NCBI RefSeq assembly: GCF_014649735.1
Contig: NZ_BMTP01000002.1
Span: 115,675 to 179,674 of the forward strand
From: Streptomyces lavendofoliae
Lineage (GTDB): Bacteria > Actinomycetota > Actinomycetes > Streptomycetales > Streptomycetaceae
Length of the DNA stretch: 64,000 nt
Reading direction: 5' to 3'
The notes under the pieces are model-generated. The model saw only the letters and a program-made list of their open reading frames with translations. It made no database searches and was not told where the DNA came from. The translations under genes were made by a program, and so were the position numbers. Below, one piece after another: positions 32,841 to 41,700 of this stretch. The first letter of the stretch is position 1, and the number at the start of each line of letters is the position of its first letter.

Positions 32841-34006
32841 GGCAGTTCCTTGAGGCCGAGGTCGGTGAGGAGGTCGCGGGCGAGGGCGAGTTCGGCGGCG
32901 ATGCCGTCGGCGAGCCGGCCGCGGGTGCGGGGCCGCAGGCCGGGCGGAAGGGCCTGCCAGGTGTACGTCTCGACTTCGAGGTGGCGGGTGTGGGGCGCCG
33001 GCCCGCCGACGAGCCGGCCGAGGGCCTCACGGAGCACGGGGAGGGTGGAGGTGAGGGGCGCGGCGGGCGGGCTGTGCAGGGGGACGTGGAAGTGGGCCCG
33101 CCAGGGGCCGCCGTCGGGGAGCGTCTCCCCGTCGAGTGCCTGGGGGAGGTCGTCGGTGCCGCGCAGGCCGGCGGAGGTGCTGGTGCGGGTCTGGTGGAGG
33201 AAGCGCGGTTCCGCGAAGGCGGCGAGAGCCGCGCGGACTTCGCGAAGGTGCGGGTGTTCGGCGTGGAGTGCGGCGGAGAGCTGTGCTTTGGGGATGGGGA
33301 CGCGGGCGGCCACCAGGGCTTCGATCGCGGTGTGCGGGTCCTCGAAGGAGGTGGCGAGGTGGCAGGTGTCGACGCAGACGCCGATGCGGGGGTGGGACAC
33401 CTCGGTGAGCGGGCCGATCGCGTCGGCGGTGGTCTCGATGGTGCAGCCGGGTTCGGGTTCGAGGGCGACGCGGAGCGACTTCCCGGTCAGCTCTTCGAGG
33501 GCGTCCAGGCGGTCGGCGAGGGTGAGCAGCGCGGTGCGGGCGCGCGCGGCGGCGGCGCTGTCGAAGGGGGTGCGCCAGGCGAGGGGCAGGGTGGAGACCG
33601 AGCCCTCGGTGACATCGTCGGGCAGGAGCGCCGCGAGCAGGCGGGCCAGGTCGGTGGTGTGGGCCAGACGCTCCGGGCGGGTCCAGTCCGGGCGGTAGAC
33701 GCGGTATTTGACCTCGCCGGCACCGAAGCCCTCGTAGGGGAAGCCGTTGAGGGTGACGACCTCCAGGCCGCGGCGGTCGAGTTCGGCGCGCAGCCGGCGC
33801 AGCGCGGCCGGGTCGTCGGTCAGGGCCCGCGCGGCGGCCCGGGCGAGCCACAGTCCGATGCCGAGACGGTCGCGCCCGAGGCGTCTGCGGACCGGTTCGC
33901 AGTGGTCGCGCAGCTGGGCGAGGACGCCGTCGAGCGTTTCGGCGGGGTGGACGTTGGTGCAGTAGGCGAGGTGGACGGTCGAGCCGTCCGGGTGGCGGAA
34001 GCGCAT
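32837..34006 (-). CDS. eboE: EboE-like metabolite traffic protein (TIM barrel)
   Basis: 389-residue protein matching EboE: HLAYCTNVHPAETLDGVLAQL at the start, VVTLNGFPYEGFGAGEVKYRVY, VALEPEPGCTIETT, RIGVCVDTCHLATSFEDP and HFHVPLHSPPAAPLTSTLP. It is a xylose isomerase-like TIM barrel. In cyanobacteria the ebo genes are needed to move a scytonemin precursor to the periplasm; here the metabolite is unknown. Starts 12 bp after the TatD-like gene; the 3' end overlaps the next gene. Confidence 0.85.
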   Translation of the reverse strand: MRFRHPDGSTVHLAYCTNVHPAETLDGVLAQLRDHCEPVRRRLGRDRLGIGLWLARAAARALTDDPAALRRLRAELDRRGLEVVTLNGFPYEGFGAGEVKYRVYRPDWTRPERLAHTTDLARLLAALLPDDVTEGSVSTLPLAWRTPFDSAAAARARTALLTLADRLDALEELTGKSLRVALEPEPGCTIETTADAIGPLTEVSHPRIGVCVDTCHLATSFEDPHTAIEALVAARVPIPKAQLSAALHAEHPHLREVRAALAAFAEPRFLHQTRTSTSAGLRGTDDLPQALDGETLPDGGPWRAHFHVPLHSPPAAPLTSTLPVLREALGRLVGGPAPHTRHLEVETYTWQALPPGLRPRTRGRLADGIAAELALARDLLTDLGLKELP

Positions 34007-34018
34007 GGCCGGCTCCTC

Positions 34019-34867
34019 TCATTCCCCGCCGCGGAGGATGGAGTTGCCCTCGTGGAGGGTGCCCGGGTCGGGGAGGTCGAGGTGGAGCCGTCCGCTGAGG
34101 CCGTAGAAGGCGACGGGGTTGCGCCACAGGACCTGGTCGACGTCGTCGTCGGTGAAGCCGGCGGCGAGCATGGCGTCGCCGACCCTGCGGGTCTTGAGGG
34201 GGTCGCTCCTCCCCCAGTCGGCGGCGGAGTTGACCAGGACGCGTTCGGTTCCGTGGTTCTTCAGGACGGCGACCATGCGGTCCTCGTCCATCTTGGTGTC
34301 GGGGTAGATGGAGAAGCCGAGCCAGGCGCCGCTGTCGGCGGCCTCCTTGACGGTGGTCTCGTTGAGGTGGTCGAGCAGCACCCGTTCCGGGGGGAGGTGG
34401 GACTCGCGGATGACGTCGACGGTGCGGCGCAGGCCGGCGAGCTTGTCGCGGTGGGGGGTGTGGACGAGGGCGGGCAGGCCGTGGTCGGCGGCCAGCTGGA
34501 GCTGGGCGGCCAGGGCGGTGTCCTCGGCGGGGGTCATGGAGTCGTAACCGATCTCGCCGACGGCGACGACGGAGTCCTTGACGAGGTAGCGGGGCAGGGC
34601 GTCCAGGACGGGGGTGCAGCGGGGGTCGTTGGCCTCCTTGGGGTTGAGGGCCAGGGCGCAGTGGTGGGCGATGCCGTACTGGGCGGCGCGGAAGGGCTCC
34701 CAGCCGAGCAGCGCGTCGAAGTAGTCGAGGAAGCTGGCGGGCGAGGTGCGGGGCTGGCCGAGCCAGAAGGAGGGTTCGACGAGGGCGCGGACCCCCGCGT
34801 CGTACATGGCCTCGTAGTCGTCCGTGGTGCGGGAGGTCATATGGATGTGCGGGTCGAAGATGCGCAT
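34019..34867 (-). CDS. eboB: TatD-family hydrolase (EboB-like)
   Basis: 282-residue metal-dependent hydrolase of the TatD/amidohydrolase superfamily: N-terminal DPHIHM metal site, VAVGEIGYDSM (Glu), PALVHTPHRD (His), VLLDHLNETTVKEA (His) and VNSAADWGRSDPL (Asp). The match is to the EboB branch. ATG 34867 shares one base with the stop of the EboA-like gene (TGATG). Cytosolic. Role in the pathway not known. Confidence 0.85.
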   Translation of the reverse strand: MRIFDPHIHMTSRTTDDYEAMYDAGVRALVEPSFWLGQPRTSPASFLDYFDALLGWEPFRAAQYGIAHHCALALNPKEANDPRCTPVLDALPRYLVKDSVVAVGEIGYDSMTPAEDTALAAQLQLAADHGLPALVHTPHRDKLAGLRRTVDVIRESHLPPERVLLDHLNETTVKEAADSGAWLGFSIYPDTKMDEDRMVAVLKNHGTERVLVNSAADWGRSDPLKTRRVGDAMLAAGFTDDDVDQVLWRNPVAFYGLSGRLHLDLPDPGTLHEGNSILRGGE

Positions 34868-35484
34868 CAGGACTCCTCCGGGGGGACGGTCAGGGCGAGG
34901 ACGCGGTGGAGGTCGGCGGGGACGGGGCGGCCGGCGGCGGTGCGTTCGTCGGCGTGGTCGCGGAGCATCCGGGCCAGTTCGGTGTCGTGGCGGGCCCGCC
35001 GGGGCAGGTCGGCGACGGTGTCGACGGGGACGCCCGTGAAGAGGCACTTGAGGACGGCGTGGCGCCAGGCGTGCGGGTCGAGGTGGGTGGCCGCGTAGGG
35101 GCCGACGGCGGCGGCGACCAGCCGGGTGTCGTTGGTGCGCAGGGCGTCCTCGACCAGGGGCAGGGCCGTCGGGCCCGGTACGAGGGAGGGGAGGGCGAGC
35201 AGGACGGCGCGCCGCTCGGCGGCGGTGCCGTGCCGGTAGAGGCGGCTGAGGGTGTCCGGGTCGGCGCGGGCCTCGGTCAGGAGGAGGGCGCGTACGGAGT
35301 CGGCGTGCTCCGGGCCGCAGTGGCGGCCGGCGGAGGCGAACCGCAGTTCCCACGCGGGCACGGCACCGGGCGTGGCGGGAGGTGCGGCTCCGGCGGCGTG
35401 CGCGGCCTCGGTGAGGCCCTCGTCCAGCCAGGCGCGGGCGGCGTCGTGGAGCCGGTGGGCCAGTTCCTCGCGAGTGGTCGTCAC
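34867..35484 (-). CDS. eboA: EboA-like protein
   Basis: 205-residue all-alpha protein of the EboA family, function unknown. Visible family features: an N-terminal helix ARAWLDEGL, FASAGRHCGPEHADSVR, DTLSRLYRHGTAAERRAVLLALPSL and DPHAWRHAVLKCLFTGVPVDTVADL. GTG 35484 overlaps the stop of the preceding isomerase-like gene (GTGA), and its stop overlaps the EboB-like start. HEAT-like repeats suggest a scaffold. Confidence 0.82.
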   Translation of the reverse strand: MTTTREELAHRLHDAARAWLDEGLTEAAHAAGAAPPATPGAVPAWELRFASAGRHCGPEHADSVRALLLTEARADPDTLSRLYRHGTAAERRAVLLALPSLVPGPTALPLVEDALRTNDTRLVAAAVGPYAATHLDPHAWRHAVLKCLFTGVPVDTVADLPRRARHDTELARMLRDHADERTAAGRPVPADLHRVLALTVPPEES

Positions 35485-36491
35485 GGTGTCGTCGCCCCCT
35501 TGCCGCCGGTCTGCCGGCGGAGGAAGTCGATGGACCGGCGGGCGAGTTCGGGCCCCGCGTGGGAGTGGCGGGGCAGTTCGACGACCGTCAAGCCCTGGTA
35601 GCCGGTGGCGGTGAGGGCCTGGAGGACGGGCGGGAAGTCGATCTCTCCGTCGCCGAAGGGCAGGTGTTCGTGGACGCCGCGTCGCATGTCCTCGATCTGG
35701 ACGTGGTGCAGCCAGGGGGCGGCGTCGCGGACGCAGTCGGCCGGGGCGGCCGGCTCCAGGCACTGGCAGTGGCCGATGTCGAGGGTGAGGCCGAGGAGGC
35801 CGGGCGCGGGATCGCCGAGGAGGCGGCGGAGGTGGTGGAAGTCGGCGAGGGTGGCGAGGAGGTGGCCGGGTTCGGGCTCGACGGCGAGGGGGACGCGGGC
35901 GGTGGCCGCCGCGTCCAGGACGGGTGTGAGTGATTCCTCGAGCCGCTTCCACGCGGTGGTGGTGTCGGTGGGCGGGAGGTCGTCGGGGGCGACGCCGCTG
36001 AAGCAGTGGACGGCGTGTGCGCCGAGGTCTGCGGCGACCTGGACGGCGCGGAGCAGGAGGCGGGTGCGGGCGGCCCGTCCCTCGGGGTCGGGGTCGAGGA
36101 GGGAGGGCCCGTGCTTGCGGCGCGGGTCGAGGACGTAGCGGGCGCCGGTCTCGACGGTGACGTCCAGCCCGAGGTCGCCGAGGCGGCGGGCGACCCGGGA
36201 GGTGCGGGCGGCCAGGTCGGGGGCGAGGGGGTCGAGGTGCATGTGATCGAGGGTCAGGCCGACGCCGTCGTAGCCGAGGTCGGCGAGGAGGACGAGGGCG
36301 TCCTCCAGGCGGAGGTCGGTGAGGCCGTTGGTGCCGTATCCGAAGCGCGGGGTGGTGGCGCGGACGCCGGGCCCCGGTTCGGCGGTGGGCGGATCGGCGG
36401 CCCGGGAGCCGGCGTCGGAGGGGCCGGTGGTGGGCGGTTCGGTGGCGCGAGGGCCGGTGGTGGCACCGGGGGCCCTGGTGGGCTCGGTCAT
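35481..36491 (-). CDS. Sugar phosphate isomerase/epimerase-like TIM barrel
   Basis: 336-residue protein. Residues 1-48 are a low-complexity Pro/Thr/Ala/Gly tail; the rest is a xylose isomerase-like TIM barrel: FGYGTNGLTDLRLEDAL, LGYDGVGLTLDHMHLD, LAVEPEPGHLL, GLTLDIGHCQCLEP, HHVQIEDMRRGVHEHLPFGDGEIDFP and LTVVELPRHSHAGPELARRS. Metal ligands are intact. ATG 36491 overlaps the UbiA-like stop (ATGA). A second TIM barrel of this type ends the operon, but that one is exported. Substrate unknown. Confidence 0.85.
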   Translation of the reverse strand: MTEPTRAPGATTGPRATEPPTTGPSDAGSRAADPPTAEPGPGVRATTPRFGYGTNGLTDLRLEDALVLLADLGYDGVGLTLDHMHLDPLAPDLAARTSRVARRLGDLGLDVTVETGARYVLDPRRKHGPSLLDPDPEGRAARTRLLLRAVQVAADLGAHAVHCFSGVAPDDLPPTDTTTAWKRLEESLTPVLDAAATARVPLAVEPEPGHLLATLADFHHLRRLLGDPAPGLLGLTLDIGHCQCLEPAAPADCVRDAAPWLHHVQIEDMRRGVHEHLPFGDGEIDFPPVLQALTATGYQGLTVVELPRHSHAGPELARRSIDFLRRQTGGKGATTP

Positions 36492-37579
36492 GTGGGGCTC
36501 ACCTTCCGGGCGAGGGCGCGGGCGAGCGGGGCGAGTCCCATGAGGGCCGGCCCGGTGAGGGTGGCCCCGCTCCGGGCGGCGAGCGCGGCCTGGAGGGGGA
36601 TCATGGCCCGGATGCCGCCTGCGACGGCACGCCGGGTGAGGGGTGGCGACGGGTTGAGCGCCGCGTGGAGGAGGGGGACGGCGGCGGTGCGGAGGTAGGC
36701 CGCCGCGGTGAGGGCCGCCGCCGTCCGGGTGCGGTCGCCGGCCGCACCGCCCCGGGGGCGGGACGCCACGGCGCCGAGCAGGACGGTGGCCGCGAGTGCC
36801 CCGAGCGGGGCGGTCGTCGAACCGCCGTGCGCCTCATGACGGGACACGGCGGTGACCGCGTAGGTGTGTGCTCCGAGCAGGGCGGCGGACGGCAGGGCGG
36901 CCACCGCCGGGACCCGGCGGCCGGGCCCCCTCCGGCCGTTGGGCGCGGGGGCCGGGGGACGGCGGTGGGGGCGCCGCGCGGGGGCGGCATGGTCGGTGGG
37001 CGCGGCGCGAGTGACGGGTGCGGCGACCGTGGCCGTCGCGCCGAGGAGGAGGTCCAGGGCGCGAGCCGCGGCCATCGTGGCCGGGGCGGCACGGGTGTGC
37101 TTCAGGCGGAGGTCGTACGCCCACACCGTCGCGGCCAGCGCGGTCGCCACCGCCAGGGGCGCGCGGCCCGCGCGGGCGGCGAGCGCCAGGCCCGTGGCCG
37201 TCAGGGCCGCTGACGCGGCCAGGGCGGCGCGGGGGGTGACGCGGCCCGACGGGACGGGGCGGTGCGGGCGGTCGACGGCGTCCTCGTCGCGGTCGGCCCA
37301 GTCGTTGAGCGCCATGCCCGCCTCGTACAGGCACAGCGAGGAGCCGATCGCGAGCGCGGTGCGCCGGCTCGGGCGCAGGCCCACGGCCGAGGCGCCCGCG
37401 AGCGCGTCGCCGGGCACCGAGAACAGGGCGGACACCCGCAGGAGTTCCGCCCAGGCCCGCCGCCGCGTCCCGCGCGGGCGCACCCCGGTACGCTCACCGG
37501 CCCGGCCCGCCGGGTCCGCTCCCGCCGGCCCCGCCGCTCCCCCTCCGGCCCCGTCCGCGGTGCCCCGGGCGCGGGTCAC
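36488..37579 (-). CDS. eboC: UbiA-like prenyltransferase (EboC-like)
   Basis: 363-residue integral membrane prenyltransferase. The first Asp-rich motif is NDWADRDEDAVDRPHRPVPSG (about residue 90); a second polar motif follows YDLRLKH. About eight hydrophobic segments are seen. A Pro/Arg-rich loop (about residues 180-215) is larger than usual. GTG 37579 overlaps the stop of the inositol-phosphate-synthase-like gene (GTGA). EboC proteins are linked to moving a lipid-like or prenylated metabolite to the outside; the prenyl donor and acceptor are unknown. Confidence 0.83.
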   Translation of the reverse strand: MTRARGTADGAGGGAAGPAGADPAGRAGERTGVRPRGTRRRAWAELLRVSALFSVPGDALAGASAVGLRPSRRTALAIGSSLCLYEAGMALNDWADRDEDAVDRPHRPVPSGRVTPRAALAASAALTATGLALAARAGRAPLAVATALAATVWAYDLRLKHTRAAPATMAAARALDLLLGATATVAAPVTRAAPTDHAAPARRPHRRPPAPAPNGRRGPGRRVPAVAALPSAALLGAHTYAVTAVSRHEAHGGSTTAPLGALAATVLLGAVASRPRGGAAGDRTRTAAALTAAAYLRTAAVPLLHAALNPSPPLTRRAVAGGIRAMIPLQAALAARSGATLTGPALMGLAPLARALARKVSPT

Positions 37580-38700
37580 CGGGCGTCCCCAAGCCGCGCG
37601 GCGAAGGACAGCAGCGCGGTGTACTGCTCGGACAGGGCCGCCGGCCCGCCGTCGGGGTCCTTGAAGTAGAAGCCGAGCCCAGGCAGCGGCCCGGACAGGC
37701 CGGCCTCGTGGGCGCGGGCGACCAGACGGGCGAGGTCCAGGACCAGAGGCGCGGCGAGGGCCGAGTCGCAGCCCTGCCAGATGGTCTGCAGGACCATGCG
37801 CGAGCCGAGGAACCCGTCGAAGGCGACGTGGTCCCAGGCGGTCTTCCAGTCGCCGAGGGACGGTACGTCGTCGATGTGGACCTCGCCCTCCGGGGCGTGG
37901 CCCAGCGTGTCGGTGAGGACCCGCTCCTTGCCGGCGTTCTTCGCGGCCGCGGCGGCCGGGTCGGCCAGCGCGGCCCCGTCCCCGCCGCCCAGCAGGTTCG
38001 TGCCCGACCACGCCCGTACGGCGAGGGCCCGCTGCGTGAACATCGGGGCGAGGACGGAGCGGAGCAGCGTCTGGCCGGTCTTGCCGTCCCGCCCGGCGTG
38101 GGGAAGTCCCCGGGCCGCGAAGGCGTCGGCGAGGGCCGGGGTGCGCGCCCCGGTGGAGGGGGTGAAGTTGACGTAGGGGCAGCCGGCGCGCAGCGCGGCG
38201 GCCGCGTAGAGGGAGCTGGGAGCCGGGCGCGGGTCGTCCGGTGCGGGGGTGGGTTCCGTGGAGGCGACGTTGATGACGACGGTGCGGGCGAGGCCGTGGC
38301 GGTGGGTGAAGTCGGTGATGTCGGAGGCGAAGCGCGCGACGAGTTCGTCGTCGGTGCGGGTGTCGCCGGCCGAGGGGCCGCCGGGGCGGATGTCGATGTC
38401 CGCGGCGGTGAGTTCACCGCGTACGGCGGCGGCCAGGCCGTGCGGGAGGACTCCGGCCGCGGTGAGTTCCTCCGCCCGCTTGGGAAGCGGGCACGTCGCC
38501 GTGTCGTGCCCGCCGAAGACGAGGGAGGACAGGGAGGGGAGGCCGGACGCGGCGAACGGCGGGGTCTCGGTGACCATGCCCACCGGGGGGTGCAGCCCGG
38601 CGGCGACGGCCGCGCACCCCGCCACGGCGGTGGTGGCGACGGAGCCCCGGGCCCCGACGAACCAGACACCGACGTCTCCGACACGGCGTTCTTCGAGCAT
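37576..38700 (-). CDS. Inositol-3-phosphate synthase-like protein
   Basis: 374-residue protein of the myo-inositol 1-phosphate synthase family, which turns glucose 6-phosphate into inositol 3-phosphate with NAD. The Rossmann start is VWFVGARGSVATTAVAG; further family marks are NVASTEP, YVNFTPS, GRDGKTGQTLLRSVLAPMF and WSGTNLLGG. It is the first gene of the Ebo-like operon, so the metabolite may derive from an inositol- or cyclitol-type sugar (inference). Whether it still makes inositol phosphate, or has been recruited to another sugar, is open. A terminator at 38733-38768 isolates it from the giant gene upstream. Confidence 0.85.
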   Translation of the reverse strand: MLEERRVGDVGVWFVGARGSVATTAVAGCAAVAAGLHPPVGMVTETPPFAASGLPSLSSLVFGGHDTATCPLPKRAEELTAAGVLPHGLAAAVRGELTAADIDIRPGGPSAGDTRTDDELVARFASDITDFTHRHGLARTVVINVASTEPTPAPDDPRPAPSSLYAAAALRAGCPYVNFTPSTGARTPALADAFAARGLPHAGRDGKTGQTLLRSVLAPMFTQRALAVRAWSGTNLLGGGDGAALADPAAAAAKNAGKERVLTDTLGHAPEGEVHIDDVPSLGDWKTAWDHVAFDGFLGSRMVLQTIWQGCDSALAAPLVLDLARLVARAHEAGLSGPLPGLGFYFKDPDGGPAALSEQYTALLSFAARLGDAR

Positions 38701-38732
38701 GGCCAGCCTCCCTGGGTGTGGTGCGTTGGAGA

Positions 38733-38768
38733 CGGCGGGCGGGGGGTACGGCGCCTCCCCGCCCGCCG
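38733..38768 (-). terminator. Hairpin between the giant enzyme gene and the Ebo-like operon
   Basis: 12-bp stem CGGCGGGCGGGG / CCCCGCCCGCCG with a 12-base loop, 23 bases after the stop at 38791 and 33 bases before the next start. Confidence 0.6.
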
Positions 38769-38790
38769 CCGGCTTGACCGGAGCGGTCCC

Positions 38791-41700
38791 CTACGAGGAC
38801 GAGGGCAGCTCCTTGAGCTGGATGTCGCGGAAGGACACCTGGTCGTCGGCGCCGTGGTTCTGGATGCCGATGTGGCCGTCCCTCAGGCTGCGGACCGGGT
38901 CGGTGTTGGTGAAGTCGTTGATCTTCACACCGTTGAGGAACACCTGGAGCCGCTCGCCCTGGACCTTGATCTCGTAGCTGTTCCACTGGCCCGGGGGCCG
39001 CAGGACCCGGTCGCGGGCCTTGAGGTTCGCGGACTTGAAGCCGTAGACGGCGCCGGTGGTGCGGTCGGCCGCGTCCGTGGCGTCGATCTGGATCTCGTAG
39101 CCCTTGTTCACGGCCGACCACGGGTCGTCGGACGCCGGGAACCCGACGAACACGCCGGAGTTGTCGTCGTCCGTCATCCGCCAGTCCAGCTTCAGCGAGT
39201 ACGACGAGAGCTCTTTCGCCTGGTACCAGAGCATCCCCATGCCGCCCTCGGTGCGCAGCTCGCCGTCCACGACGGTGAACCTCCCCGGCCCGGCCTGCTT
39301 CCAGCCCTCCAGGGTGTGTCCGTTGAACAGGGGGCGGTGGCCGGTGCGCGGCGCGCAGTCCGCCTTCACCTGTCCGGTGGCGTACCGCAGGCCGCCGAGC
39401 AGGTGCTGCCGGAAGGCGGGTTCGGCGTAGGACGCGGCGGTGTGGCCGCCGCCGGTGTAGAAGGAGCGTCCGCCCTGGTAGCTCTGACACCAGGCGATGG
39501 GGTGGTCGCCCTTCATGGTGCCGCCCTCGTAGGTGGTCTCGTCGAGGGTGGCGAGGACGCGGGCCTGGCCGCGCGGGTTGGTGCGGTAGTTGTACCACTC
39601 GTCGGTGCGTTCCCAGCCGGCCGCGGGGAGGTGTGCGGTGGCGGGGTGCCGGTGGTCCTCGGCGCGGACGGTGGCCTTCTGGATGTGCGGGTGGGAGGCG
39701 AAGTGGGCGCCGACGAGGCCGCCGTAGAACTCCCAGTCGTACTCGGTGTCGGCGGCGGCGTGGACACCGACGTACCCGCCGCCGGTGGCGACGTAGTGCT
39801 CGAACGCCTTCTGCTGCCCGGCGTCGAGGACGTCACCGGTGGTGGACAGGAACACCACCGCGTCGTACCGGGCCAGGTTGCTGGTGGTGAACTGCGCGGC
39901 GGTCTCCGTGGCGTCGACCGTGATGTTGCTGGACGCGCCCAGTTCCTTGAGGGCGGCGATGCCGGCCGGGATGGAGTCGTGCCGGAAGCCGGCGGTCCTG
40001 GAGAAGACCAGGACCCGTTTGGCGGTGCGGTCCACCGGCGTGTTCGACAGCTCGAAGTCGTCGATGTCGTAGAGGGCTCCCGCCCCGCCCTTGAAGACCA
40101 GGAACAGCTGGGTGGTGCGTTTGGGGACGGCCCGCAGCGGGACGTCGACGTCCTGGAAGGTCTCCCAGCCGCCGGTCACCGGCACCGGGGCGGACCCGAG
40201 GAGGGTGCCGGTCGCCGATCCGGCGCGCACCTCGAGGAAGCCGCCCGCGCCGGCCGACGAGATCCGGGCGGTCAGCTTGGTGGACCCGGTCAGGTGGTAG
40301 GGCGTGAAGGAGATCCAGTCCCCGTCGTCGATGTCGCCGACCGTACGGCCGCCGTGTGCGGTGGCCTTGTCGTGGGTGCGGATGCCGGACTGTGCCGAGA
40401 AGTGCTCGGCCTGGCGGTGCCGGGGCTGGAGTTGCGCCTGGTCGTGGCTGGTCAGCGCCGCTTGGCCGCCGCCTCCGCCGTCGGTGTACTCGGCGTCGAG
40501 GACGCCGAAGATGTTGGCGTTGGGGTCGTGGCCGCCGTCCGCCGAGGTCTTGATGGTGCCCGAGCAGCCCTGGACCGAGGTCACCGGGTGGCCGTGGCTG
40601 TCGTGGCCGAGGATGTAGGTGACCTTGACCTTGGCGCAGTCGATCGCGCCGTCCTCCGGGTCGGTGACGGTGACCTTGAAGGGGATCTCGTCGCCGAAGG
40701 CGAACAGCGCGCCCTCGGCGGGCAGGTCGAGCGTCACCTTGGGGGCCGTGTTGCCGACGACGACGCGTACGCTCGCGGAGCCGGTGCGGCCGGAGGGGTC
40801 GCGCGCGGTGACGGTGGCGGTGTAGGTGCCGTTCTTCCGGTAAGTGTGCACCGGGTTCGCGGCCGTCGACGTGGCGGTGCCGTCGCCGAAGTCCCAGCTA
40901 TAGGTGAGCGCGTCGCCGTCGGCGTCGGTGGTGCCCGCCGACGAGAAGGCGACCCGCAGCGGCGCCGTGCCGGACGTCCTGTTCGCCGATGCCTCGGCGA
41001 CCGGCGAGAAGCCGCCGGTGGCGTTCTCGATCCGGTACAGGCCCGCGTTCTCGTCGCCGCCGAACCATGCGGTGCCGTAGTCGAGGACGTACAGCGCGCC
41101 GTCCGGGCCGAAGGTCATGTCCATCACCTGGGTGCCGGTCCAGGGCACCGGGTCGATGGACCGCACCGTCCCGTCGGCGTCGTGCTCGACGCGTTTGATC
41201 CAGCGGCGCCCGAACTCGCCGGCGAAGAAGTCCCCGTCGTACGCCTCCGGGAACTTCACGGGTGACGGGTTCGCGGGGTCGTAGCGGTACACCGGTCCGC
41301 CCATCGGCGACTCCGACCCGGAGCCGAACGCGGGCAGTGACCCGTCGTCGTAGGGGATCCACGCGGGCTCGGCCGGCGGGAGGTCGACCAGGCCGGTGTT
41401 GTGCGGCGAGTCGTTCCTCGGCGCCGCGCAGTCGAAGGGGGCGCCGGAGATCCTGGTGGCGAAGTCGTAGTCGACGTAGGGGTCGTTGTCGCCGGTGCAG
41501 AACGGCCAGCCGAAGTTGCCGGGCTTGGTCACACGGGCGAACTCGACCTGGCCGGCCGGGCCGCGGGCCGGGTCGGCGGCGCCCGCGTCGGGCCCGTAGT
41601 CGCCGACGTACAGCACGCCCGTCTTCTTGTCGACGCTGAAGCGGAAGGGGTTGCGGAAGCCCATCGCGTAGATCTCGGGACGGGTCTTCGCCGTGCCGGG

